A stretch of 64,000 nucleotides of DNA, taken from assembly GCA_046728115.1 (NCBI GenBank), contig JBKPDW010000072.1, forward strand, positions 3,022 through 67,021, read 5' to 3'. How positions within the stretch are numbered: position 1 is the stretch's first letter; each line of letters opens with the position of its first letter. Below, one piece after another: positions 27,419 to 35,726 of this stretch. The stretch comes from CAVSWN01 sp046728115. Lineage in GTDB: Bacteria > Acidobacteriota > Vicinamibacteria > Vicinamibacterales > CAVVIG01. The position numbers and the translations under genes were made by a program. Under the pieces are notes generated by a model, which worked only from the letters and a program-made list of their open reading frames with translations, was not told where the DNA came from and searched no databases.

Positions 27419-29977
27419 TCAATTCACTTTCCCGAGAAACGTCGGGCTTTGGACAATTCCGAGAATGATCGACGACCAGCGGTAGTCGTGCGCAGCCGCA
27501 CCTCGGACGATCGTGCGAACGGAGGGTCGGTCGTAGTACTGCAGCCTGCGACCGAGCGCATATGCCAACAGCTTTTCGGTCACCGTGCGGGGAAACTGCT
27601 CGGGCTGCTCGAGCAGAAAAGCCCGCAGGCCCGAAAGTCCTTCGACTCTCGCACCGCTGACGGTGGTGCCGCTCGCGTCGACCTTCTGGCCAGACTCGTC
27701 AACGGTCCGCCAGCCACCAATCACGTCGAAGTTTTCCAGTGCGAACCCGAGCGGATCGATGGCCGAATGACAACTGTTGCACGACGGGTTCTGCCGATGT
27801 TCGGCCAGCCGCTCTCGTATCGATGTCGGCCGTGCGCCCGGTTTGGTGTTCAGGTTCATGTCCACGCCGGGCGGGGGTGGGGGGACCGGCAGACCGAACA
27901 TGTTGTTCAGCAGCCATTTCCCACGCAAGACAGGTGACGTGCGATCAGGGTACGACGTGGTCGCCAGCAGCGCGCCTTCCGCGAGCAGGCCGCCGCGCTG
28001 GTCGTGGTTTGGCAGCGTTACACGGCGAAAGCGGCTGCCGTACACGCCGGGAATTCCGTAATGCCGCGCCAGCCTTTCGTTGACGAACGTGTAATCCGCA
28101 TTCAGGAGATCGACAACGCTCCGATCCTCGCGGATCGTGCTGCCGACAAAGAGCTCGGTTTCCCGCCGAAACGCCTGCATCAGGCTCAGGTCGTAGTTGG
28201 GATAACGCTCGGGATCCACGACGACTTCATCGATCCGGCGAAGATTCAACCACTGGGCGGCGAAATCGTCGACCAGCGCTTCCGTGGCGCGCGGGTCTGC
28301 CAGCATCCGCCGCACTTCCCGTTCGAGAACGGGAGGGCTGGTCAGTTGGCCGCGCTCGGCCAACGTCAGCAAGCGATCATCCGGGATGCTGCTCCAGAGG
28401 AAAAACGACAAGCGAGAAGCGACTTCGATGTCGCTGAGTTGATTCGAATCCTGATGGACGCGCAGGAGGAAGTCCGGGTCGACGAGCATGCGTTCGAGCG
28501 CGAATTGGATGCCGCCGTCAAAGTGACCGGCCTCGCGTCGACCCGCATCGAAGAAGTCTCGCAGCACCTGCACGTCGCGGTTTGTCACGGGCCGGCGGTA
28601 CGCGAGACGGGCCAGTCGCGAAAGAATCTCCGAGGCGCAGCGTTGCTCGTCTGCGGCACGCGTGGGATGGCAACTGAAGATCGCCCGGCGACTCGGAGTA
28701 GCTTGCCCCCTTCCCGATTGCTTGTAAGGCCCTCCGATCTGAACAGAGCCCACGCTTGCGTAATCCATGTACACCTGGTCGTCCGTGATGACCCGGCCTC
28801 TTTGCAAGGGTTGCGGGAGACCCTCCGGCTCCCACAGCTCCCTCACGAACGACACGCCGACGATGTGCAATCCTCGATCGACTGGAACGCGGACTTCGAG
28901 ACCAGCGTCTCCGCCGATCTGCATGTACTTTTCCCACGAGTCATCGCCGGCAAAACCCGGCTCGCCGTCGCCGGCATAGCTGGCCGCGGCGGGCCTGCCT
29001 TGCGCGCCGCCTCCGACCGTAAACCGCTTCACCAGCTTGCCATCGAGGCGCACATCGAGTTGCTGCGGCCAGCCCATCCCCTTGATGTAGTCCTGATACT
29101 GCCGCTGGAGACGAACTTTGATCGCGTACTCGCCGTCTACGGGAAACTCGTGGCGAATCGCAAGACCGCCGCGAGATCCGAGCGGCAGATCTTCGCTCTG
29201 GCGGTCATCCTGCACGACGTGCAGCGGAATCTCGAAGGTCTCGACTCGCGGGCTCGTGGGCGGAAGACCTGTGGCGAGTCGCGTGACCTGTCGGGCGACC
29301 GACAGGTATCGCTCGAGATGGGCCGTCGAAATCGAAAGGGAGTCAGCGAAATTGTCGAAGCTGCCGTCCGCGGTCTCATCGCCCGGCAGGAGCGGCCTGA
29401 CGTCAAAGCTCAGCGGGTCGAGCCCGAACAGGTCGCGCACCGCGTTGCTGTACTCGGTGCGATTGAGACGGTGAACCGCGCTGATCGTTCCCGGATTCGG
29501 CTTGGCCGCCCATGCGCGATCGATTTCCGTCTCCAACCACTCCGCTACGGCACGGTACGTCGCCTGGTCCGGCCGCGGTTTCCCCGGCGGCGGCATCGAG
29601 CCGGCTCGAAGCTTTGCGATCACGCGCTCCCACGACTCCGCATTGGCACTTGGCCTGGTCACGTCCAGTCCATCGAGCGCAAGCCCGGCGGTCCGCAGTC
29701 TCTGGTTATGGCAGGTGACGCAGTACGTGTCGAGGACGGCCCGCGGCGAAGCGGAGGCTGCCGGCTCGGGCGCCGATTGCGTCTGTCGAGCCGCCTCCGC
29801 GCCTGCGCGCTCCGTCGACTGCTCGGCAAAGATGTCCAGTGCGCGTAGGCGAGCGGAGGTGTGGATGCCTGACAGCGAGACGACGCAACTGGTGACGACG
29901 AGCGCGCAGATCGATCCCCGTGCCACGCGAGGGAGCAGCCCGACCGTGCGCCGCCTGTCGTGCCCGGAACACTGCAT
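27419..29977 (-). CDS. DUF1592-family multidomain cytochrome c protein (module copy 2)
   Basis: An 852-aa protein with the same domain order as copy 1: heme motif CVTCH near residue 86, DUF1587 (HRLNRTEYSNAVRDLFGL), beta-domain, DUF1595 (AYRRPVTNRDVQVLRDFF), DUF1592 (EVASRLSFFLWSSIPDDRL), DUF1588, second heme motif CNSCH, DUF1585 (LLAYALGRRLQYYDRP). The N-terminus is about 35 residues longer than copy 1, with a hydrophobic segment at about 20-40; a later start is possible. Probably the first gene of the 14-kb operon, since the next upstream DNA is a TonB remnant. Confidence 0.9.
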   Translation of the reverse strand: MQCSGHDRRRTVGLLPRVARGSICALVVTSCVVSLSGIHTSARLRALDIFAEQSTERAGAEAARQTQSAPEPAASASPRAVLDTYCVTCHNQRLRTAGLALDGLDVTRPSANAESWERVIAKLRAGSMPPPGKPRPDQATYRAVAEWLETEIDRAWAAKPNPGTISAVHRLNRTEYSNAVRDLFGLDPLSFDVRPLLPGDETADGSFDNFADSLSISTAHLERYLSVARQVTRLATGLPPTSPRVETFEIPLHVVQDDRQSEDLPLGSRGGLAIRHEFPVDGEYAIKVRLQRQYQDYIKGMGWPQQLDVRLDGKLVKRFTVGGGAQGRPAAASYAGDGEPGFAGDDSWEKYMQIGGDAGLEVRVPVDRGLHIVGVSFVRELWEPEGLPQPLQRGRVITDDQVYMDYASVGSVQIGGPYKQSGRGQATPSRRAIFSCHPTRAADEQRCASEILSRLARLAYRRPVTNRDVQVLRDFFDAGRREAGHFDGGIQFALERMLVDPDFLLRVHQDSNQLSDIEVASRLSFFLWSSIPDDRLLTLAERGQLTSPPVLEREVRRMLADPRATEALVDDFAAQWLNLRRIDEVVVDPERYPNYDLSLMQAFRRETELFVGSTIREDRSVVDLLNADYTFVNERLARHYGIPGVYGSRFRRVTLPNHDQRGGLLAEGALLATTSYPDRTSPVLRGKWLLNNMFGLPVPPPPPGVDMNLNTKPGARPTSIRERLAEHRQNPSCNSCHSAIDPLGFALENFDVIGGWRTVDESGQKVDASGTTVSGARVEGLSGLRAFLLEQPEQFPRTVTEKLLAYALGRRLQYYDRPSVRTIVRGAAAHDYRWSSIILGIVQSPTFLGKVN

Positions 29978-30071
29978 TCGTCGAGCAGTCTCCGGGCGTC
30001 ATTCTGCCCGATACGTCGAGAACAAGTAAAGCGATTGCGAGCCTGATGAGGCCCGCACTCCGCATTTCCAA

Positions 30072-30190
30072 TCAGAAGATGTAACGCAGACTCAGCTGCA
30101 CGTCACGGCGTGCGTCGGTTGCTGGTGATGCGGCCGACGTCTGCGTTGCTCGGGTCCGACGAGGCCACAGGCATTAGGGTTTGGAAAGGT
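30072..30190 (-). pseudogene. C-terminal remnant of a TonB-dependent receptor, frameshifted
   Basis: The minus strand reads PFQTLMPVASSDPSNADVG then RITSNR, and after a one-base shift ARRDVQLSLRYIF and a stop at 30072-30074. This is the usual last-strand pattern of Oar-like receptors (xxFGRITS...R-D-I-Q-L-A-L-K-F). The rest of the roughly 1000-residue gene is absent; the next DNA is the 3' end of mptG. It marks a past deletion junction. Confidence 0.55.
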
Positions 30191-30191
30191 A

Positions 30192-31241
30192 TCAAGAAGA
30201 GGCGCCTGACTGTCCGGCCGGCCCAGAAACGCGGGGAGGAACAGCGTCCGCTTCCGCCGTTTTCCAGACACGCGCGCCATCGGTCCGGAACGGCCCGCAG
30301 TACACGCAACCTTCAACCGCCAAGGCGTCGAGCGCGGCACGTAGCCGGTCGGCGAGGCGCCGTTCGGCGTCGTCACCCTCGACGACTCCGTAGACGGCAG
30401 GGCCCCACGAGCTCTGTCCGACACCCGATGCGCCCAGTTCGGTCATGCGGCGAACAAGTTCTTCGCTCGCTCCGGGCGCAAATATGCCGCCTTGCACCTC
30501 GGCGAACCAGCGGCCCGTGATCGCCTGGATCGCCGTGAGCGCGCTGCCGAACGTGGCGAGATCGCCCTCCACGATCGCGGGCAGGAGCGCCATGACGACG
30601 AGATGTGCCACATTCGCCACGTCGCGCTCGGACGGCGGAGGAAGCTGCGCAAAGGCCGCAGCTTCCGTGGCGCCGCTGATAGCGGGTGGCGCGTCGGGCA
30701 CGGCGACAACGCATCGCCAAGTGGGCGGGAACGGCAGCCGCGCGAGCAACGGCGCAACGGCGTGACTCGTCTCGCGCCGACCGCCCTCGATGACGAGACC
30801 CCCCCCGGCGAAGGTCCACGTGCCGACGGCGGATCGGTGCGCGCGTCCCATGGCGCGGGCGAGATCAGGGGCGTGCGACGAGAGGCCATGCAGCTCCGCC
30901 AACGCTCGTGCGACGGCTAACGCGAGCTGCGTGCCCGACCCAAGTCCGGCGTGCTTGGGAAGCGCCCGATGCACGCAGAGCCTGCCACCGCCACGCCGCA
31001 GGTCATGATGGTCCAGGAATCGACGTGCAAAGGCAGTGGCCCTTTCGGCATCATCGCCGATGATCTCCAGGGTGTCGGCCGGAGTCGCCGAGACGAGAAG
31101 CGTTGGCGCAGGCGCCGCCGCGCCGATCCCCCCGAACCTTCGTCCCAGATCTCCGCGAAGGTCGAGCAGCCCGAAATGGAGCCGCGCAGCGGTTTCGACA
31201 AAGACCGTGCGCCCATCAGCCAACGCGCCGCCGCTCGTCAT
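30192..31241 (-). CDS. mptG: Beta-ribofuranosylaminobenzene 5'-phosphate synthase
   Basis: A 349-aa GHMP-kinase-fold protein. The start at 31241 gives a four-base overlap with the DUF447 stop. The N-terminal ETAARLHFGLLDLRGDLGRRFGGIG and the glycine-rich P95-to-G103 loop (PKHAGLGSG) match beta-RFAP synthase. It joins PRPP and 4-aminobenzoate (or 4-hydroxybenzoate) with loss of CO2, the first committed step of tetrahydromethanopterin synthesis. It is the last gene of the SDR-PCD-DHPS-DUF447-mptG operon, as expected for an H4MPT cluster. Confidence 0.9.
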   Translation of the reverse strand: MTSGGALADGRTVFVETAARLHFGLLDLRGDLGRRFGGIGAAAPAPTLLVSATPADTLEIIGDDAERATAFARRFLDHHDLRRGGGRLCVHRALPKHAGLGSGTQLALAVARALAELHGLSSHAPDLARAMGRAHRSAVGTWTFAGGGLVIEGGRRETSHAVAPLLARLPFPPTWRCVVAVPDAPPAISGATEAAAFAQLPPPSERDVANVAHLVVMALLPAIVEGDLATFGSALTAIQAITGRWFAEVQGGIFAPGASEELVRRMTELGASGVGQSSWGPAVYGVVEGDDAERRLADRLRAALDALAVEGCVYCGPFRTDGARVWKTAEADAVPPRVSGPAGQSGASS

Positions 31242-31804
31242 GCGCGTTCTGAGTTCACGGGCGTTGACCGGACGTGTTCGGTGAGCAGGGCCATCGCCTC
31301 GAGCTCCGGCGGACCTGCGGTCTTGTCCACGATGACCTGGAGCCGCGCCAGCTCGCTCTCGACGAACGGGCGAGCCAGCAGGTGCAGGCGTGTGGCGTAG
31401 ATCGCCGCTTCGAGCACCGCGTGGCGGGCGCGATTGAAGCCGATGAATTCGCGACGCACGCCGCGGTGAACGACGGTCATCTCGATTCGCGATCGCGGCA
31501 CCGTGCTGTCGATCGAGCTGACCCTCAACTCCCGCCACGAGCAGCAATCGGCGAGCACGACCCCGCGGACTGTGACTGCGGGCACTGTTGGGTATTGGGG
31601 GTTCCCGATGGCGGCACTCGCGAACACCCGTACATCGTCAGTGAGGTTGACAACGGCGGCTTTCGTCGCCACGACGTTTCGATACGTCGTCGTCTCGAGG
31701 AACGGTTTGAGGACGAGGACCGTCTCTCCCCATTCGACGCCCATCGGGGCGCAGTTCACTGCGCCGTCCTCGGCGACGGTCGTGACGATGGTTTCGAGAA
31801 TCAC
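31238..31804 (-). CDS. DUF447 family protein of the H4MPT cluster
   Basis: A 188-aa protein with DUF447 features: ETIVTTVAEDGAVNCAPMGV at the start, then KPFLETTTYRNVVATKAAVVNLTDDVRVFA. The fold is likely a flavin-reductase-like split barrel. The family is restricted mainly to methanogens and methylotrophs and is found with H4MPT genes, but the reaction is unknown. Coupled to mptG by a four-base overlap; ten bases follow the DHPS-like gene. Confidence 0.85.
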   Translation of the reverse strand: MILETIVTTVAEDGAVNCAPMGVEWGETVLVLKPFLETTTYRNVVATKAAVVNLTDDVRVFASAAIGNPQYPTVPAVTVRGVVLADCCSWRELRVSSIDSTVPRSRIEMTVVHRGVRREFIGFNRARHAVLEAAIYATRLHLLARPFVESELARLQVIVDKTAGPPELEAMALLTEHVRSTPVNSERA

Positions 31805-31814
31805 AGGTCAGCGT

Positions 31815-33260
31815 TCACGTATCGGACTTGCTGCGCGGTTGCGCGTTCAGCCTGATGTGTTCCGACTTTACATCATCGGGCGGGGTCAGATACCCCCAGG
31901 CGAGCGCGCCTTCCTGACGGTAGGTCTTGCCGAGCGTGACCGCAAGGCTTGCCCGCGCCAGTTCCTTGCCAAGGTAGAACGCATGCGCAGCGTCATCCAC
32001 GTCAAGCCGCGCGAAGATGCCCGCTATGTTGGGCAGATCAGTGCTGCGTACGAAGCGCTCATTGTTCAGCACGGTGATTGCCGATTCGTCGGTGAAGATG
32101 CGGTAGTTCGGATCGGTAATCTCCGATTGCAGCGCCCGCAATTCATCTTCGCTGTACACGAGCACAGCAGGATCCTTGGTCGTCACGAGTCGGTCGTCCA
32201 TGCCTTTCGGCGCGGTGTGCCCCGTTACGGCGTAGTGCATCAGGCGCCGGGCGATGTCGACCTCGCGGACGGCGCCGCGCGCCCACGGGATCACCTCCGT
32301 GGTCAGCACCGTTCGCACGCCCAGCTCCTGGCACACCGCGATCAGGAGCGCGTTCACGCCTGTTGAATCCGCAGCAGTCATCTCCGTCAGGTTGCCAATA
32401 CCCATCAACATTCCCGCGTCGGGGTGCCGCCTTCGGACTTCCGCATAGCGTTCGAGCGAGGCGAAGAAGCCGTAGCCGATCGGCTCGAGAATCGGATCGA
32501 TGAGGTACGGAACACCCTGGCGGACGAGCTTCTCGAGTGTTGGCTCCAGGGTGTCGAGCGTGCCACCGAGATCGGGGACGACGACCGCGCGCGCACCGGT
32601 GCCGGCCAGATCACGCGCCACATCGATGTTCGAGCTGTTGAGGCTCAGCACCAGTTCCGCTCCGGCTGCCACAGCGGTGCGAATCTCGTCAGGGTCGAAG
32701 GTGTCGACGCTTACCCGGATTCCCGCGGCCACGAGCTCGCGCACCACATCGCCGAGCGACGGGAAGCCGAGCCCTGGCGTGCACCCGATGTCGATGAGGT
32801 CGGCGCCCGACGCGCGGAAGTAGTTCGCCGTGTCGCTCAGCGCTGCGCGCGTGAGCCGAGGTGCGTTGTTGATTTCGGCGACGATCTCGATATCCGACGC
32901 GCCGTACTCGCGTGCGACGGCTGCCCGGCCGAAGTACTTCGGGATTTCGCGCAGGTCCTTCGGGCCTTTATCCACAGCGACGCCGACGTGATCGGCGACC
33001 GTCTTCGGATCCCCCTCGCACAGCCCCGGAATGAGCACGAGATCCGTGTCCTGCGGCACGGCGAGGTGGCGCGCTATCCAGGACGTCGTCATCAACGCCG
33101 CGACCGTGATGCCGAGCACGGCCACGTCGTACGCAAAAGGCGGCGCCATCTCGGCAAGCACGCGGCGCAGCGCCGGTTCGGCCAGCCGTCCGGTGACGAA
33201 CAGCACGCGCTGCGGCCGACGAGCGTCGTGTGCCGTCGCCGAGGCCGGGGCGTTCGCCAT
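31815..33260 (-). CDS. Dihydropteroate synthase-like protein of the H4MPT pathway
   Basis: A 481-aa protein. Residues about 15-120 form an N-terminal domain (VLFVTGRLAEPALRRVL). The middle is a DHPS-type TIM barrel with VAEINNAPRLT, GADLIDIGCTPG and VSVDTFDPDEI, where the pterin- and phosphate-binding residues are expected. The C-terminal about 110 residues are specific to this archaeal/methylotroph family. It probably couples a hydroxymethyl-dihydropterin to the RFAP-derived arylamine, the step analogous to folate DHPS. It shares one base with the pterin dehydratase gene. Confidence 0.85.
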   Translation of the reverse strand: MANAPASATAHDARRPQRVLFVTGRLAEPALRRVLAEMAPPFAYDVAVLGITVAALMTTSWIARHLAVPQDTDLVLIPGLCEGDPKTVADHVGVAVDKGPKDLREIPKYFGRAAVAREYGASDIEIVAEINNAPRLTRAALSDTANYFRASGADLIDIGCTPGLGFPSLGDVVRELVAAGIRVSVDTFDPDEIRTAVAAGAELVLSLNSSNIDVARDLAGTGARAVVVPDLGGTLDTLEPTLEKLVRQGVPYLIDPILEPIGYGFFASLERYAEVRRRHPDAGMLMGIGNLTEMTAADSTGVNALLIAVCQELGVRTVLTTEVIPWARGAVREVDIARRLMHYAVTGHTAPKGMDDRLVTTKDPAVLVYSEDELRALQSEITDPNYRIFTDESAITVLNNERFVRSTDLPNIAGIFARLDVDDAAHAFYLGKELARASLAVTLGKTYRQEGALAWGYLTPPDDVKSEHIRLNAQPRSKSDT

Positions 33261-33622
33261 CAGCGCGGGTCGCCGCTGCGCACGAACTTGTTCGGCGTGC
33301 CCGTCAGCGCGTCCCCCGCTGGTGGACGCCAGAGGACGATACTCTCGATCTGGCGGGCGAGCCCAAAGTCTTTGTCGGTGATACCGCCGGCGCTATGCGT
33401 CGACAGCTTGACCGTCACGCGGCCCCAGGTAACCGCGAGATCGGGATGGTGAAAGGCAGCCTCTGCAAAGTATCCGATCGCGTTGACCAGCATCAATGTT
33501 GTTGGCCACCCATCGGTCTTGTAAACGCGGCGGATCCACCCGTCCTCGTAATACCACCCGGGCAGCGCTTTCAACCGTTCGGTGATCTGCGCATCGTCGT
33601 ACGTCGGTTCCTTCTGCGACAT
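33260..33622 (-). CDS. Pterin-4a-carbinolamine dehydratase family protein
   Basis: A 120-aa protein from the start at 33622. The active-site signature F-H58-H59-P60-D and a downstream H76 (LSTHSAGGITDKD) match PCD/DcoH. In H4MPT clusters a PCD-like protein is often present and could assist a pterin-handling step; its exact role there is unsettled. It lies between the SDR and DHPS-like genes; its stop TGA shares one base with the following ATG. Confidence 0.88.
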   Translation of the reverse strand: MSQKEPTYDDAQITERLKALPGWYYEDGWIRRVYKTDGWPTTLMLVNAIGYFAEAAFHHPDLAVTWGRVTVKLSTHSAGGITDKDFGLARQIESIVLWRPPAGDALTGTPNKFVRSGDPR

Positions 33623-33739
33623 GGCGCCCTCCAAGCGACTTTGGAACACATTGCGAAATTACATCGCAAGCTGCCACCACAGATTTTTTCCGTGTCCTCG
33701 GTATTTTCCTGGTGGCGAGCTTCATTCTGCAACGCGCTG

Positions 33740-34504
33740 TTACATCACGGCCCCACCACCGATCAGGATCGTCTGTCCTGTCATGTACGCCGCGTCGGGC
33801 GACGCGAGGAATACCGCGGCGCCGGCCACGTCTTCCGGCGTGCCCCATCGTTTGAGCGGCGTCGACTCGGCGACGCCGCGATGTCTGGCCTCGTCGAGGT
33901 TCGCGCCAAACGACGTCTGGATCCACCCGGGCGCGAGCACGTTCACGCGCACGCGCGGCGCCACCGATCGTGCGAGCGATTTGCTGAAGGCGAGCACTCC
34001 GCCTTTCACGGCGGCATACATCTGGGGATTGCGGCCGGCCATGCCCGTCAGGACGTGATCCCAGCTCATGTTGATGATCACGCCGCCGCTCTCCTGGGCT
34101 CCGAGAAGCTCCACGGCCTGCCAGGAAGCGAGAATCGTTCCGCGCAGATCGACCGCCAGCAGGAGGTCGAGTTTTTCAACCGCTGGCAGCGTGGCGCCAT
34201 GGGCGGTGAGGATATCTGCACCGGCATTGTTTACCCAGACATCGAGCCGGCCCAGCGCGTCGCGGGCAGCGGGGCCGACCTCTTGCACGGACCCTTCGTC
34301 GGCGAGGTCGAGGTGGAGGGCTGCAGCGCGCCGGCCAAGCGATCGGATCTCACGTTCGACTTCCTGAGCGCCGCCGATGTTCGCGCGATACGTGAGCGCG
34401 ACGTCGGCACCTGCGCGCGCGACGGCGATCGCGATCGCGCGTCCGATGCCGGTTGATGCGCCCGTCACCAGGACGGCGCGGCCCTCCAGCGGCTGATTCC
34501 CCAT
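33740..34504 (-). CDS. Short-chain dehydrogenase/reductase, possibly pterin-related
   Basis: A 254-aa SDR from the start at 34504. Cofactor loop TGASTGIG at 14-21, NNAG at 92-95, catalytic S147, Y163 and K167 (MYAAVKGG). All classical residues are present. Being first in the operon that ends with mptG, it may reduce a pterin intermediate, for example dihydromethanopterin in place of DmrA. That is inference from position; a general ketone reductase cannot be excluded. It is separated from the PCD gene by 117 bases. Confidence 0.82.
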   Translation of the reverse strand: MGNQPLEGRAVLVTGASTGIGRAIAIAVARAGADVALTYRANIGGAQEVEREIRSLGRRAAALHLDLADEGSVQEVGPAARDALGRLDVWVNNAGADILTAHGATLPAVEKLDLLLAVDLRGTILASWQAVELLGAQESGGVIINMSWDHVLTGMAGRNPQMYAAVKGGVLAFSKSLARSVAPRVRVNVLAPGWIQTSFGANLDEARHRGVAESTPLKRWGTPEDVAGAAVFLASPDAAYMTGQTILIGGGAVM

Positions 34505-34534
34505 GAATGCCCAGATGATACAGTAGCCCTCTCG

Positions 34535-34755
34535 ATGCAATTGCTCGTGAGCGTGACGAGCGCGGCAGAGCATCCGCTTCGCTCGCGGGGGTGCCGATCT
34601 CATCGATGGAAAAGACCGGGATCGACAGCGCCGACCGCGTCGGCTCGCTGATCGGATCGGCAGTCCGAAGCGTCCGCGGCGCTGCAGACAAGGCCGGCGT
34701 CGTAGTCGTCGCCTACGCGGATTGTGACCGCGCCGCCGTGAAGAGATCAGGGCTT
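34535..34755 (+). pseudogene. Decayed remnant of mfnB ((5-formylfuran-3-yl)methyl phosphate synthase)
   Basis: ATG at 34535 opens MQLLVSVTSAAE, the typical start of MfnB (DUF556). A second frame from about 34580 reads GGADLIDGKD, matching the family's Schiff-base-region motif GGADxIDxKxP. A third frame then reads ADKAGVVVVAYADCDRAAV, similar to the middle of the enzyme. The switch between the first two lies at a run of five G. Total length is about 220 bases against about 700 for the intact gene, and the rest is missing where the next gene ends. A gene with frameshifts and a deletion fits best. Confidence 0.6.
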
Positions 34756-34759
34756 CCCG

Positions 34760-35701
34760 TTACCAATACGCGATGCCGTCCGGACCTTGGCCGACCGGCA
34801 CCTTCGTCGTCACCGCCCAGGTCGATGTGTCGATCACGTCCATTTCGTTCGCAGCCGCGCACGCGACGTAGGCTCGGCGTCCGTCTGGCGCAACGACGAT
34901 TCCGCCGGGGCTACCACCGACGGAGATGGTTCTGATCTGCTTCTGCGACGCGACATCATAGACGGTGACATCGGAGGAACCCGCGTCCGGAATGAACACC
35001 GTTCTTCCGTTCGCGCTGAACGCGACGCGGATCGGACCGTTCCCCGTCGGTAAGGTGGCCACGACCTGCCGTTTTGCGGTATCCACGACACTGACGGTAT
35101 TGTCCGTGCGATTCGCCGCCCACAGTTGCTTCCCGTCGGGAGAGAGTGCGAGACCCTCCACTCCCTTGCCGGCTGGGATGTTCGTGACGATTTTCATTGC
35201 GTTGACGTCAAAGACCGACACCGTGGCGGAAGTCACGTTCGTGAAGTAGGCCCAGCGGCTATCGGGGCTGACAACGACCATGTGCGTCCGCTCCTGATCC
35301 GTGTCGACCGCCCGGGCGATGTCGTCCTTTCGTGCGTCGACGACGATGATCTTCTTCTTCCCCTCGCTGGTCACGAATGCGTAGCGGCCGTCCGGCGTGA
35401 ACGCCACTCCGTGCGGAGTCCCGAAATCGGCCGATGTCATCTTCTTCAATTCTTTGCGAGCCGTCAGGTCGATGACCGAGACGGTGTTCTCGCCAGTGTT
35501 GGCGACGTACGCCTTCGATCCATCCGGAGAGACCGCCAACTCGTGCGGAGTCATGCCTACGGCGACGGTCTGTTCCGACTTCATCGAGGTCGCATTGACG
35601 AACGAAAGACTGTTCCCTGCTTTGTTCAGCACCAGGACGAGATTCGGACCGGTCGCAAACAGGACGGACGCGAAAAACCATAGCGCTAGAAAAACGCTCA
35701 T
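34760..35701 (-). CDS. YVTN-type beta-propeller repeat protein
   Basis: A 313-aa protein with a short N-terminal signal (about 1-17) and seven propeller repeats with the hallmark SPDGSKAYVANTGENTVSVID, TPDGRYAFVTSEGKKKIIVVD and APDGRRAYVACAAANEMDVID. It is probably a secreted binding or scaffold protein. It lies between H4MPT genes but has no known C1 role. It is 25 bases downstream of the gene at 35727, so the two may be co-transcribed. Confidence 0.85.
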   Translation of the reverse strand: MSVFLALWFFASVLFATGPNLVLVLNKAGNSLSFVNATSMKSEQTVAVGMTPHELAVSPDGSKAYVANTGENTVSVIDLTARKELKKMTSADFGTPHGVAFTPDGRYAFVTSEGKKKIIVVDARKDDIARAVDTDQERTHMVVVSPDSRWAYFTNVTSATVSVFDVNAMKIVTNIPAGKGVEGLALSPDGKQLWAANRTDNTVSVVDTAKRQVVATLPTGNGPIRVAFSANGRTVFIPDAGSSDVTVYDVASQKQIRTISVGGSPGGIVVAPDGRRAYVACAAANEMDVIDTSTWAVTTKVPVGQGPDGIAYW

Positions 35702-35726
35702 TGCAAACCTCCTCCGCAGATTCCAC

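Noticed and set aside
34591..34935. A plus-strand frame read as a complete new small gene
   Set aside because: Only its first part has sense-like sequence, and that matches part of MfnB; the rest is antisense to the propeller gene.
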